Source: Paenibacillus sp. HGH0039
GTDB lineage: Bacteria > Bacillota > Bacilli > Paenibacillales > NBRC-103111
Direction: 5' to 3'
NCBI RefSeq assembly: GCF_000411255.1
Contig: NZ_KE150413.1
Coordinates: 62,001-126,000, forward strand
DNA length: 64,000 nt
Shown here: piece by piece, positions 42,068-51,198 of the stretch
Numbering within the stretch: position 1 is the first letter of the stretch
Layout: the number at the start of each line of letters is the position of its first letter
Made by a program: the position numbers and the translations under genes
Notes under the pieces: model-generated
What the model was told of the DNA's origin: nothing
Seen by the model: the letters and a program-made list of their open reading frames with translations, nothing else
The model's database searches: none

Positions 42068-42111
42068 TAAATGAATCGGCATGAAGTCAACGAGAGAAAT
42101 GAGGTCATATT

Positions 42112-44205
42112 TTGGATTACCGTGTGATTAAAGAGAACAATTTGTTTCTGATTACCGATGTAAACGGAGATATAAACCCCGAGACGGGAAACGGCTTGTA
42201 TACTTCCGACACGCGGTTTTTAAGCCGTTTCGAGATCGGAATCAACGGGGAGAAGCCCATCCTGCTTTCGTCGGTCGCGGATGAAAATTACATTGCGGTC
42301 ATCCGGCTTACGAATCCGCATATGGAGCGGGACGGAGAGCTTATTTTATGGAGAGAATCGGTCGAAATTGAAAGAAAGCGCTTTATATACGATGGATCTC
42401 TATACGAAACGTTTCGGATTACCAGTTACTATCCTAAGGCTGTTGAATTTGTTTTTTCCGTGGCGATGGACGCCGATTTTACAGACATGTTTGTGGTCCG
42501 CGGCTTCCAATACGGAGAAATCGGGCACAAAACCGGTGACAGTTTCTCTTCGAACGGCCGGGTCATCAAATACCGCGGGGCAGACAATGTGGACCGGGAA
42601 ACCCGTATTCGCTGGCAGGGTCCGGTCCATACGGTGGATGGCGATGGACGTGTGCATTTTCCCGTCAAGCTTAACCACGGGGAATCCTGTGAAATCGCCT
42701 TTACCGTGAGTCCTTCGATTAAAGGCGAACAGCCCCGGCTCCACGATCCGCTGGAAGCGATGGCGAAGCTGGACGCGTCTTATGCGGAGTGGAACGGCGG
42801 AAGCACCGGCGTGCGCAGCGACCTTCCGGCCTTCGACAAGCTGTACGGCCGGAGTGTCCAGGACCTGCGCGTCCTGCTGACGGACGTGGGCCACGGGCCG
42901 TTTCCGGTGGCGGGCCTGCCGCTGTTCGCGGTTCCGTTCGGACGCGACAGCTTAATCGCGGCGCTTCAGATGCTGCCGCTTAATCCGGCCATCGCGAAAG
43001 GAACGCTGCTGACGATGGCTTCCTACCAGGGGACGAAGGAAGATGAATGGCGTGACGAGCAGCCGGGCAAAATCATGCACGAGATCCGCTACGGCGAGCT
43101 GGCGGGAACGAACCAAGTACCGTTTACGCCGTATTACGGCACGATCGACGCCACGCCCCTGTTTCTGCTGCTTGCGGCGGAATACTTCCACTGGACCGAA
43201 GATACGCCGCTCATCGAAGAGCTAATGCCGCATATCGAGGCGGCGCTGGAATGGGTGGACTCCTATGGGGACGAGGACGGCGACGGCTTCGTCGAATACG
43301 TCCAGAAATCGTCCAAAGGCATAGCGAATCAAGGCTGGAAAGACTCGGCGGATTCCGTGGTCCATGCCGACGGGGAGTATGCGAAGGCTCCGATTGCGCT
43401 GGTGGAGGTACAGGGGTATGTGTACCAGGCAAAGACGCGTCTGGCTCCTTTGTTCCGCGCGCTTGGCCGGGAGGCCGGGGCGGAGCGGTTGGAAGCGCAG
43501 GCCGCTGAGCTTAAAGAGCGCTTCGAGCGCGATTTCTGGATGGACGACGAGCAGTTCTACGCGATTGCGCTGGACGGAGCGAAGAGCCGGGTGCACTCCG
43601 TGACTTCCAATGCCGGTCACATCCTGATGAGCGGCATAGCTTCGGAAGCAAGAGCGGCAGCGGTTGCGAAGCGGCTTGTGGCGGCCGACATGTTCAGCGG
43701 CTACGGCATCCGCACGATGAGCACGGGGGCGGCGGGCTACAACCCGATGAGCTATCATGACGGCAGCGTCTGGCCGCACGATAACTCCCTCTGCCTGCTC
43801 GGCATGAGCCGAAGCGGCTATCGGGAGGAAGCGCTCACCGTCATGCAGGGGCTGCTGAAAGCCTCGCAGGCTTTCGAGTACGCCCGCCTGCCGGAGCTGT
43901 TCTGCGGCTATGACGATTCGCTCGGATACCCGGTGAAGTATCCGGTCGCCTGTTCGCCGCAGGCCTGGGCAGCGGGCACCTCGCTGACGTTCGTGCAGGC
44001 GATGCTCGGTATCGTGCCGGATGCGCTGAAACGGCGCGTGACGCTGAAACCGGCGCTTCTGCCGGACATGAGCGAGCTGGAGGTGGACCGGCTGCGAATC
44101 GGCGGCGGTCGCCTGCACCTGCTGCTGAAGCGGGATGCGAGAACAGGCCGCGTGGATGTGAGCGTGCTGGGCAACGATACGGGCTACGAGCTGGAAATCT
44201 TGTGA
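42112..44205 (+). CDS. Amylo-alpha-1,6-glucosidase-type glycosidase
   Basis: 697 residues from TTG 42112 after GAGGT. The N-terminal beta-domain with GLYTSDTRFLSRFEI is typical of the bacterial glycogen-debranching N-terminal family. The C-terminal (alpha/alpha)6 catalytic domain has GLPLFAVPFGRDSLI, GEYAKAPIALVEVQGYVYQA and SYHDGSVWPHDNSLCLLGM. There is no signal peptide, so it acts on imported oligosaccharides. It is the first gene of an operon with a sugar ABC transporter, whose substrate may be a short alpha-glucan or a related glucoside; exact specificity is not deducible. Confidence 0.88.
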   Translation: MDYRVIKENNLFLITDVNGDINPETGNGLYTSDTRFLSRFEIGINGEKPILLSSVADENYIAVIRLTNPHMERDGELILWRESVEIERKRFIYDGSLYETFRITSYYPKAVEFVFSVAMDADFTDMFVVRGFQYGEIGHKTGDSFSSNGRVIKYRGADNVDRETRIRWQGPVHTVDGDGRVHFPVKLNHGESCEIAFTVSPSIKGEQPRLHDPLEAMAKLDASYAEWNGGSTGVRSDLPAFDKLYGRSVQDLRVLLTDVGHGPFPVAGLPLFAVPFGRDSLIAALQMLPLNPAIAKGTLLTMASYQGTKEDEWRDEQPGKIMHEIRYGELAGTNQVPFTPYYGTIDATPLFLLLAAEYFHWTEDTPLIEELMPHIEAALEWVDSYGDEDGDGFVEYVQKSSKGIANQGWKDSADSVVHADGEYAKAPIALVEVQGYVYQAKTRLAPLFRALGREAGAERLEAQAAELKERFERDFWMDDEQFYAIALDGAKSRVHSVTSNAGHILMSGIASEARAAAVAKRLVAADMFSGYGIRTMSTGAAGYNPMSYHDGSVWPHDNSLCLLGMSRSGYREEALTVMQGLLKASQAFEYARLPELFCGYDDSLGYPVKYPVACSPQAWAAGTSLTFVQAMLGIVPDALKRRVTLKPALLPDMSELEVDRLRIGGGRLHLLLKRDARTGRVDVSVLGNDTGYELEIL

Positions 44206-44369
44206 AACGAATAGGACCGGCAACTGCCGAAGGGAATGTCCTGCACGACAGAGCGGCTTCAGCGGCACGAAGAAGCGCTGTAACGAAACCTTTTGCGGGC
44301 AGCTCCCTTCGATTGAATAAATCCGAATGAATATATGCCTACAGATATTTTTAGGGAGGTTTATTGTTT

Positions 44370-45671
44370 ATGATGAAAAAATCTTTCGCAACCTTAACGT
44401 CCGTGCTCCTCGGCTCCGTCGTCGTGCTTTCCGCCTGCGGCAGCGGCGATTCTTCCACGGGAACGCCCGCTCCGGGCGGAACGCCGTCCGGCGGCGCTTC
44501 CGGCGAGAAAGTAACCGTTACCTTGGCCGGCTGGACGTCCAGCGCGGACGAGAAAGAGCTTTTGCAGCAGACTCTAAATGAGTTCGAAAAGAAAAATCCG
44601 AACATCAAAGTCAACTACGAGGTTATCGCGGACCAGTATATGGACGTCATGAAAACCCGGCTGATCGGCGGAAACGGACCGGACGTGTTCTATCTGGACG
44701 CTTTCGAAGCGCCCGGCCTGATCCAGACCGGTGTCGTCGAACCGCTGGACGGCTACGTAACGGCCGATTTCGATACGGCCGACTTCGAGCAGCCGCTTCT
44801 CGCGGCTTTCCAGAACGGCGGCAAAACGTACGGCTTCCCGAAGGATTTCTCGACGCTGGCGATGTTTTACAACAAAAAAGATTTTAAAGAAGCGGGCATA
44901 GTGAACCCGCCGAAGACGTGGGAAGAGCTTCAGGACGCCGCCAAAAAGCTGACCAAAACCGAAAACGGCAAAGTGGTCCGTTACGGTTTCGGAGCCGCTC
45001 CGGAAATCGCCCGCCAAATGTACATGATGAAAGCGTTCGGCGGCCAAGTCTCGGACGACAAAGGCAGCGCAACGTTCGCTTCCCCCGAAGCGCTCAAAGG
45101 TCTCCAGCTCGTAACCGATATGCACAATGTCGACAAAACGTCCGGCGAGCCGAAGGAAGTCGGCGCAGGCTGGACCGGCGAAATGTTCGGCCAGGGCAAA
45201 GCGTCTATCGTATTCGAAGGCAACTGGGCGATTCCGTTCCTGCAAACCAACTACAAGGACCTTGAATACGGCACGGCAGAGCTTCCGACGGTAAACGGCA
45301 AAAAAGGCACGATGGCGTTCCCGGTTGCTTACGTGATGAACAAGGATTCCAAGCAGAAGGACGCTTCCTGGAAGCTGCTCTCCTACCTGACGGGAAAAGA
45401 AGGCATGAAAACCTGGACCAGCAAAGGATTTGCGCTTCCGACGCGCAAGTCTGTCGCGGCCGAGCTCGGCTACGACAAGGACCCGCTCCGCGCGGCTATC
45501 GTGGCGGGCGCCTCTTACGCTACGCCTTGGGTGGATAAAGCGACCCTGCCGACGATCATGAACAACTTTAACAACCAGTTCATCGAAGCGTATTCGGGCA
45601 AGGCGAAGCTGGAGGACGCGATGAAGAAAGCCCAGGATACGGCCAACAAGGAAATCTCGGCCGCCAAGTAA
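44370..45671 (+). CDS. Sugar ABC transporter solute-binding lipoprotein 1
   Basis: 433 residues from ATG 44370, ten bases after AGGGAGG. Lipobox LSAC with Cys23 as the lipidation site, then a Ser/Gly/Pro-rich linker and a MalE-like binding fold (cluster 1 sugar-binding family) with the GNGPDVFYLDAF and QLVTDMHNVD segments. Part of the glycosidase-transporter unit; the two permeases follow. Specificity is unknown, and the neighbouring glycosidase suggests glucose-containing oligosaccharides. Confidence 0.93.
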   Translation: MMKKSFATLTSVLLGSVVVLSACGSGDSSTGTPAPGGTPSGGASGEKVTVTLAGWTSSADEKELLQQTLNEFEKKNPNIKVNYEVIADQYMDVMKTRLIGGNGPDVFYLDAFEAPGLIQTGVVEPLDGYVTADFDTADFEQPLLAAFQNGGKTYGFPKDFSTLAMFYNKKDFKEAGIVNPPKTWEELQDAAKKLTKTENGKVVRYGFGAAPEIARQMYMMKAFGGQVSDDKGSATFASPEALKGLQLVTDMHNVDKTSGEPKEVGAGWTGEMFGQGKASIVFEGNWAIPFLQTNYKDLEYGTAELPTVNGKKGTMAFPVAYVMNKDSKQKDASWKLLSYLTGKEGMKTWTSKGFALPTRKSVAAELGYDKDPLRAAIVAGASYATPWVDKATLPTIMNNFNNQFIEAYSGKAKLEDAMKKAQDTANKEISAAK

Positions 45672-45751
45672 AGCAAGAAGGGAAGAGAGGAGGAGCGGTG
45701 ATGCTCCTCCTTGCCGCCCTTTAACTTTTCCGCGAAAGGAAGGTAAGGCTC

Positions 45752-46648
45752 ATGACCGTTCACGCGGCCTGGAAACGGAAACTCCGCAACACGGTGACCG
45801 GTTATCTGTTTCTGCTTCCCACTCTGCTCGTGCTGGGAACCTTTTTATTTTTGCCGGTCTTTTATTCGATGTATTTATCTGTCCACAAAGTCAGCCTGCT
45901 CGGCCAGGTCAGCTACAAGTGGGTGGGGCTCGATAATTTCACGCGTATGGCTCACGACGAGCGGGCCTGGATCGCTTTGAAAAATACGGCTTCGTTCGTG
46001 CTTTTCGTCGTGCCGGTCCAGACGGCTTTCGCGATCCTGCTTGCCGTTGTGCTGAACGCCAAACTCAAGTTTAAGAACTTCTTCCGGGTCGTATTTTTCG
46101 TGCCGACCGTTACATCCTCAGCGGTTCTGACGCTGATTTTCATGTGGATTTTCAATACGAACGGCCTGCTGAACAAAATCCTGGAGGCTGTCGGCCTGCA
46201 CGGCTACAACTGGTTGGGGGACCCCGCCGTAGCGCTTAAAGCGATCATGATGATGAACATCTGGTCCACGGCCCCGTTCTTTATGGTCGTGTTCCTGGCG
46301 GCGCTTCAGGACATTCCCGACGCGCTGTATGAATCCGCGATGCTTGACGGCGCGGGCAAATGGCGCCAGTTCTGGTCCATTACGCTGCCGCTGCTGAAAC
46401 CGGCGACCTTTTTTACCGTGGTGATGGGCATTATCGGGACGTTCCAGCTTTTCGACCAGTCGTACATTTTCTCGGCCGGTTCGGGAGGCCCGAATAACTC
46501 CACGCTGACGGTTGCGCTTCTCATTTACCAGTACGCGTTCAAAAATCTGGACTTCGGCTACGCCTCCGCGCTTGCGGTCGTCCTGGCGGCCGTCATCCTG
46601 ATCGTTACGCTGATCCAGCGCAGGCTGTTCACCGAAGACAAAAACTAG
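45752..46648 (+). CDS. Sugar ABC transporter permease 1 (MalF-like)
   Basis: 298 residues, six transmembrane segments. The EAA loop in the final third, ALYESAMLDGAGKWRQFWSI, contacts the ATPase. AGGAAGG precedes the ATG. It follows the binding-lipoprotein gene with an 80-base gap and precedes the second permease by 12 bases. No ATP-binding subunit is encoded in the window, so a shared MsmX/MsmK-type ATPase is probably used. Confidence 0.94.
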   Translation: MTVHAAWKRKLRNTVTGYLFLLPTLLVLGTFLFLPVFYSMYLSVHKVSLLGQVSYKWVGLDNFTRMAHDERAWIALKNTASFVLFVVPVQTAFAILLAVVLNAKLKFKNFFRVVFFVPTVTSSAVLTLIFMWIFNTNGLLNKILEAVGLHGYNWLGDPAVALKAIMMMNIWSTAPFFMVVFLAALQDIPDALYESAMLDGAGKWRQFWSITLPLLKPATFFTVVMGIIGTFQLFDQSYIFSAGSGGPNNSTLTVALLIYQYAFKNLDFGYASALAVVLAAVILIVTLIQRRLFTEDKN

Positions 46649-46660
46649 GGAGGCGTACTC

Positions 46661-47491
46661 ATGACGACTTCATCATCCAAATTCGTGAAGGTGCTGCTGT
46701 ACGCCATCTTGTTCGTCTACGCGTGCATTACGCTCATTCCGTTTCTATGGGCGCTCTCTTCGTCCTTCAAGACACTGGGCGAGATCGTGTCGGGCAGCAT
46801 TAACTTCATACCGAAAAATTTTACCCTGCAAAATTATTACGACATCTTCGTCAAAGAGCCTTTGTTCGGCCGGTGGATGTTAAACAGTGCGCTCGTCGCC
46901 GTCATTGCCACGGTCTGCAACATCCTGTTCAATTCCATGGCCGGCTACTCGCTGGCGCGGATCGATTTCTTCGGGAACAAGCTGATGTTCGTGCTCATTC
47001 TGGCCGTCCAGATGATTCCGGCGCAGCTGACGATCGTCCCGGCGTATCTGATCATGAAGAACCTGAACCTGCTCAACACCTATTCGTCGCTCACGCTGCC
47101 GATGATGGCGAACGCCACGTTCATCTTCATGATGCGCCAGTTCTTCGTCAGCTTTCCGAAGGAACTGGAAGAGGCGGCGCAGCTCGACGGTCTCAGCCGG
47201 TTCGGCATCTTCTTCCGGATCGCGCTTCCGCTGGCCCTTCCGGCCCTGGCCGCCCAGACGATCTTCGTCTTCATGGGCGCCTGGAACGAATTCTTGAAGC
47301 CGCTCATGTTCATCTCGGATGCGAAGATGTTCACGTTGACGCTGGGTCTGAACACGTTCAAGGGCCAATACATCAGCAACTGGAACTACATCATGGCCGC
47401 CTCTATGGTTTTCACGCTTCCGGCCCTGCTGATTTACGCGGTGTTCAACCGCTTTTTCATCAAAGGCGTCACGTTTACCGGCGGCAAATAA
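46661..47491 (+). CDS. Sugar ABC transporter permease 2 (MalG-like)
   Basis: 276 residues, six transmembrane segments, EAA loop ELEEAAQLDGLSRFGIFFRI. It is the final gene of the glycosidase/transporter operon, starting 12 bases after the first permease and followed by a strong terminator. MalG-type permeases pair with the MalF-type partner to form the translocation channel. Confidence 0.94.
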   Translation: MTTSSSKFVKVLLYAILFVYACITLIPFLWALSSSFKTLGEIVSGSINFIPKNFTLQNYYDIFVKEPLFGRWMLNSALVAVIATVCNILFNSMAGYSLARIDFFGNKLMFVLILAVQMIPAQLTIVPAYLIMKNLNLLNTYSSLTLPMMANATFIFMMRQFFVSFPKELEEAAQLDGLSRFGIFFRIALPLALPALAAQTIFVFMGAWNEFLKPLMFISDAKMFTLTLGLNTFKGQYISNWNYIMAASMVFTLPALLIYAVFNRFFIKGVTFTGGK

Positions 47492-47498
47492 CTTTCTT

Positions 47499-47548
47499 TA
47501 AAAGCCTCAGGGACCGAATTTCGATTCGGACCCCGGGGCTTTTTTTTG
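47499..47548 (+). terminator. Rho-independent terminator of the first sugar operon
   Basis: AAAAGCCTCAGGGACCGAA and TTCGGACCCCGGGGCTTTTT form a long imperfect stem with a T run of eight. Confidence 0.85.
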
Positions 47549-47662
47549 CGCAAAAACGAAAAAAATTTCCTGAATCCTGTAACGAACGGACGCTGTCTGG
47601 TACAAATAAGAAGAACGACAAAAGCACGCCCATCGGATGAGGCTTCGGATAAGGGAGGGCGC

Positions 47663-48157
47663 ATGGGGCTTGAAGAGCTTTATCGAGAGATTCAACCGCA
47701 AATGTACGCATTTTTCTATGTGAAAACGCAAAGCAGAGAGGCGGCCGAAGACCTGACCCAGGAGGTTTTCTACGAAGCGGTCAAAGGGCACGGCTCCTTC
47801 CGGGGAGATTCGACGGTCCGGACCTGGTTGTTCGGAATCGCGAAGTATAAGCTGGGCAAATATTACCGGTCCAAAAAATACGGGCAGGAACTGGCGGCGA
47901 AGCTTGCGGCGGAAAGCCGCGAATCCGTCACGCCGGAGAAGCAGGTGCTGGACCGCGAGGACCGCGATATTTTGCTGGAACGGATTTTCCGGCTGGATGA
48001 GGTTTCCCAGGAAATCGTCACGCTGCGCATGTATGCCGAGTTGTCTTTCCGGGAGATCGGACACATTATCGGCGCTACGGAAAACAGCGTCCGGGTCAGA
48101 TTCCACCGGATCAAGCTCCAACTGCACAAAGAGCTGGAGGGATATTATGAACGATAA
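47663..48157 (+). CDS. ECF-type RNA polymerase sigma factor 2
   Basis: 164 residues from ATG 47663 after AGGGAGG; an upstream extension has no sigma-like sequence. Region 2 reads YAFFYVKTQSREAAEDLTQE, then FRGDSTVRTWLFGIAKYKLG; region 4 has RMYAELSFREIGHIIGATEN and RVRFHRIKLQLHKELE. It resembles SigY-type ECF factors. It overlaps the next gene by 11 bases, as expected for a sigma/anti-sigma pair. Promoter recognition is unknown; I did not find a clear matching ECF promoter directly upstream. Confidence 0.92.
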   Translation: MGLEELYREIQPQMYAFFYVKTQSREAAEDLTQEVFYEAVKGHGSFRGDSTVRTWLFGIAKYKLGKYYRSKKYGQELAAKLAAESRESVTPEKQVLDREDRDILLERIFRLDEVSQEIVTLRMYAELSFREIGHIIGATENSVRVRFHRIKLQLHKELEGYYER

Positions 48158-48734
48158 ACATACGGTACGGCACATTATCGAGGATTTGCTGCCGCTTTAC
48201 GAGGAAGGCCTGCTGAGCGAAGAGACGGCCAGGTGGCTGGAAGCGCAGACCGCGGACGACGCCGATTACGAGAAGCTCGTCCGCTTGTCGGGACAGAGCC
48301 TGCCCAAGCCGGAGCTGCCGGAGCCGACCGAAGACTATGCGAAGATGATGGCGAAGATCAACCGGAAGCTGTCTCTTTATCAACTGCTGTTTATGGCGAT
48401 TTCGTTTGTGCTGGCCATCCGCACGTCGCTGCTTAACGAAAGCTTCGAGTTTGTTTTGTGGTATGCCGTGCTCGGCTTCGTCACGTATTTGTTTTATAAG
48501 CAGATGAAGATTGTGTTTTTCCTCTCGTTTGCGCCTGTTTTTTTATGGTCTATAGGAGACAGCATTTATGAGATCGTAAACGGTTCGGGGGACGGGGGAA
48601 TGGGCGTGATCGTCTTTTCGCCTGTATTGGCAGCCGTTGTGATGGCCTCCATTCATTGTTTGTTTGCCTTTATCGGAAGTTTGATGGGGCTGTTGGCATT
48701 AAAGATCAGAAAGATAGGGGAAGAGTCCGAATGA
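48147..48734 (+). CDS. Membrane anti-sigma factor without zinc cysteines
   Basis: 195 residues, starting inside the end of the sigma gene. The N-terminal helical domain (HTVRHIIEDLLPLYEEGLLS and ETARWLEAQTADDADYEKL) has the anti-sigma fold pattern, but the His/Cys zinc ligands of the ZAS group are absent. Four transmembrane helices follow from about residue 78. Overlap with the sigma gene and this fold indicate the cognate anti-sigma factor. It overlaps the next gene by four bases (ATGA). Confidence 0.85.
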   Translation: MNDKHTVRHIIEDLLPLYEEGLLSEETARWLEAQTADDADYEKLVRLSGQSLPKPELPEPTEDYAKMMAKINRKLSLYQLLFMAISFVLAIRTSLLNESFEFVLWYAVLGFVTYLFYKQMKIVFFLSFAPVFLWSIGDSIYEIVNGSGDGGMGVIVFSPVLAAVVMASIHCLFAFIGSLMGLLALKIRKIGEESE

Positions 48735-49480
48735 AGACACGTAAGAAGAAAAAGGGCATGTATATCGCCCTGCTGGTGCTGCTTGGTCTGCTTGGTCTGC
48801 TTGTCGGTTCGCTGTATAACTCGCTGAACGGGAATCCGCTCAGCAAATGGCTGGCTCAGCGCGAGTTGCAGCAGTTTATGGTGGAGCATTATCCGGAGAA
48901 GCGTCTGAGGATTGAGAAAGAGTTTTATAACTTTAAATTCAAGCATTATGAATTTCGGGTGAAGGAAATCAGAGCGGAAGCGGACAAAGGGGAGCCGCCG
49001 GAATACGAATTTTCCGTAGGAGGCTGGATTCCCCGGGTGAAGGTGGACGGCATCCGGTCCGCCAATCTCGATATGGTTTTGATGGAGCGGCTGAGCGGGG
49101 AAGCGGAGGCGGAGCTTCAGGCCGCTTTTGCGCGGCGGGTTCCTGCTGTCCGCGAGGTCACTGTCCAGCTTGAGGTCGTCAAAGGACAACTGGCGGAGAA
49201 TACCGCCTGGACTCCGTCCCTGAAGCTGGATGAACCTTTGTACATCCACGTGGTGACGGATGCGGCGGGCGCTTCCAAGCAGCAGATCGCCGAAGCGGCG
49301 GGTGAGATCGCGGCCGTTCTGGATGCCGGAGGGTACGATTACGGGCGCGTCACGATTAACGCGAACCTGATGGATGACAAGGGGGAGAAACACAAGAACA
49401 GCTATGTAAAATATGTGGCGCGCTTCGATAAAGGCGGCGAAAAGGTGAGCGCGAAGGACGTGGAGGAAGTGACGAAATAG
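48731..49480 (+). CDS. YfjL-like single-pass membrane protein
   Basis: 249 residues. A basic N-terminus (MKTRKKKKGMYIALLVLLGL) forms an anchor (about 9-30), then an extracellular alpha/beta domain with YKFEF-like strands and a C-terminal YVARFDKGGEKVSAKDVEEV. The arrangement resembles small membrane proteins called YfjL-like in Bacillales; the family name is uncertain. It is translationally coupled (ATGA) to the anti-sigma gene, so it is the third gene of the ECF operon and may be a sensor or target of that sigma factor. Confidence 0.7.
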   Translation: MKTRKKKKGMYIALLVLLGLLGLLVGSLYNSLNGNPLSKWLAQRELQQFMVEHYPEKRLRIEKEFYNFKFKHYEFRVKEIRAEADKGEPPEYEFSVGGWIPRVKVDGIRSANLDMVLMERLSGEAEAELQAAFARRVPAVREVTVQLEVVKGQLAENTAWTPSLKLDEPLYIHVVTDAAGASKQQIAEAAGEIAAVLDAGGYDYGRVTINANLMDDKGEKHKNSYVKYVARFDKGGEKVSAKDVEEVTK

Positions 49481-49651
49481 CGGACCCGGACTTGCTTAGG
49501 CAATTGCACAACCGGCTGTACTGCTGGTTCCGCTGTCGTGTTTGGCGCTGAAATCCCCGAAAAAGCAAGAACGGTCAAAACTCGTCCTGTCTCCCTTGGT
49601 ATACTGAGTTCACCCGATACGATCCGGTTACAGTTTAAGGGGGAATGAAGT

Positions 49652-50302
49652 ATGTTAAGTGCAGCGATAGGAACAGTAGGAGCTTTTTTTGTGAGTTTGG
49701 TACGCGGGGAAATGCCCGCCGGTACTTTGATTTGGATAGGAACGGCTGTTGTATTGGTTATGCTGGGCGAGTTAGTGGAAGCCTGGAAAAAAGGGAGTTT
49801 GCGGGAGGAAGGGCCGCATCCGCTTATGCAAACGGCAAAGGCGGCAGGGATCGCTCTTTTGTCGGTAGCGGTCGTGCTGGGCAAGTTCCTATTCGTCGGG
49901 ACTATTCTAGCCAAATCGTTTCCGGTGCTGGGCTTGCCCGAATCCAAAGAAGCTCTCGTCTGGTACGGTTCCGTATCGATCGGAATCACGGTGCTTCTTA
50001 GTCCTTTGATCAGGAGGGCGGTGTACGGAGAGGAAGCCGCTCAGCGGATAGGCTGCGCACTGTTGTACGCCCTGCTAACGGCGGCCGGTACGGCCTGCTT
50101 GAGCGCGGTGTTTCATGCTCCGGTTCAATTGCCTCTCCACGGGCATGCGGTGATCGGGCTGCTTATGACGCTTGCGATGTACTTCCTCCTGCTGCTGGAG
50201 CGGGAAATGAAGCAGGAAGACGGGGAGCAGGAGGAACTGGGCAAGGAACAAGAGCGCAGCGGACGCGGTTCGGGAATCTCTATCCATAAAAGCTCTGTGT
50301 AA
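49652..50302 (+). CDS. Multi-pass membrane protein, 216 residues
   Basis: The ATG follows AAGGGGGAATG. Five or six hydrophobic segments, including IGTVGAFFVSLVRGEM at the start and YGSVSIGITVLLSPLIRR. The C-terminal 25 residues are charged and cytoplasmic (EQEELGKEQERSGRGSG). Family not recognised. It is monocistronic and ends before a strong terminator. The 49481-49651 gap contains no other gene. Confidence 0.7.
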   Translation: MLSAAIGTVGAFFVSLVRGEMPAGTLIWIGTAVVLVMLGELVEAWKKGSLREEGPHPLMQTAKAAGIALLSVAVVLGKFLFVGTILAKSFPVLGLPESKEALVWYGSVSIGITVLLSPLIRRAVYGEEAAQRIGCALLYALLTAAGTACLSAVFHAPVQLPLHGHAVIGLLMTLAMYFLLLLEREMKQEDGEQEELGKEQERSGRGSGISIHKSSV

Positions 50303-50400
50303 AGAGGCTGGCGAAGGAGCTTGGACACGCAGTGTTGAGCTTCCGATCCGGCAAGGTAAGGTAAAGAAAGCCAATCTGTTAGCCGTCTTAATGAAGCAAG

Positions 50401-50450
50401 AAAAAAGGCCAGAACCGCGGGCATAAGCTCCCCCGGTTCTGGCCTTTTTG
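50401..50450. terminator. Bidirectional rho-independent terminator
   Basis: AAAAAAGGCCAGAACCG and CGGTTCTGGCCTTTTT form a long stem with a short loop, flanked by A and T tracts. Confidence 0.9.
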
Positions 50451-50473
50451 TCGGTTAAGATGAAGTTGAAGAT

Positions 50474-50572
50474 TCACCAGCCTCTGCGGTAAATGACTTT
50501 ACCGTCAGCGTCTATGCCTTGAACCTCTTTGATCACGACTGTGCTGTTCAGGCTATTTCCCAGGCTTATTAT
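50474..50572 (-). pseudogene. 3' fragment of a secreted-protein gene
   Basis: A 32-codon frame with no start site reads, at its end, VQGIDADGKVIYRRGW before a stop. It lies directly downstream of the small secreted protein at 50580-50921 in the same direction. The amphipathic, charged ending resembles the last strand of an Ig-like secreted protein, so it may be the tail of a disrupted paralogue. Low certainty. Confidence 0.35.
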
Positions 50573-50579
50573 TCAATTG

Positions 50580-50921
50580 TTAATTAGTTACATGAATATA
50601 AAATGTCCAATAATGATTTCCATTTGCATCGTAAGCGTCAACTCTTGCGTCTCCAACTGCCAAACCTGTAGTCCAGCCAGTTGGAGAAACTGAAACATAA
50701 TTTGAGCCATAAACAATTGAAAATGAAGAACCGCCAAGAAGTTTTGAATGTCCCTTTTTTAAGTTTGAATAGTCTACTCCGACGAGGGGATTAACCTCAT
50801 CTTGGGAGGTGATACTGTTGAGCTTTTGATTCTCAGAAGCTAATGCGCCTGTAGTTAACATGGTTAGAGATAATCCTATTGCTAACAAAGACGTTGAAAC
50901 CTTTTTAATGATGTTTTTCAA
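50580..50921 (-). CDS. Small secreted protein, 113 residues
   Basis: A TTG start (complement of 50919-50921) is nine bases after AAGGAG; the in-frame ATG three codons earlier overlaps the ribosome site. Signal peptide MKNIIKKVSTSLLAIGLSLT, cut near SLTMLTTGALA. The mature part is short, beta-rich and ends in NHYWTFYIHVTN, similar in plan (signal peptide plus one small Ig-like domain) to the protein at 16238-16567. The gene is AT-rich. Function unknown. Confidence 0.75.
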   Translation of the reverse strand: MKNIIKKVSTSLLAIGLSLTMLTTGALASENQKLNSITSQDEVNPLVGVDYSNLKKGHSKLLGGSSFSIVYGSNYVSVSPTGWTTGLAVGDARVDAYDANGNHYWTFYIHVTN

Positions 50922-51130
50922 ACTGTCCATCTCCTTTTATCTTTAAGTATGGTCCTGGAAATTAATGTATGCCGTTAGAGGCAGTAACATAACTGCTTCT
51001 CTACAGTTGAACAGGAAATGATCAATAAAAGGAGGGATAAGATGCCCCATTTCATTAATTTCATTTCGGTTCTCGCTTTTCCGTAAATAGTGATACCTAA
51101 TTTTACGAAATTAACCATTAAAATGGTAAA

Positions 51131-51159
51131 AGAAAAACCGATACTGCAAGCAGTACCGG
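51131..51159 (-). terminator. Rho-independent terminator of the second sugar operon
   Basis: CCGATACTGC and GCAGTACCGG form a near-perfect stem; the minus-strand product ends in TTTTTCTTTT. It follows the MalG-like permease gene. Confidence 0.85.
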
Positions 51160-51198
51160 CTATATCCTCGAACCTATATGATTTTTCAATCGTTCTGC

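Noticed and set aside
42372-42390. AAAGCGCTTTATA inside the glycosidase gene as a cre site
   Set aside because: Half-matching palindrome inside a coding region with no independent support.
47578-47600. TGTAAC...GTCT as an ECF promoter for the second sigma operon
   Set aside because: The AAC-to-GTC distance is only 11 bases, too short for an ECF promoter.
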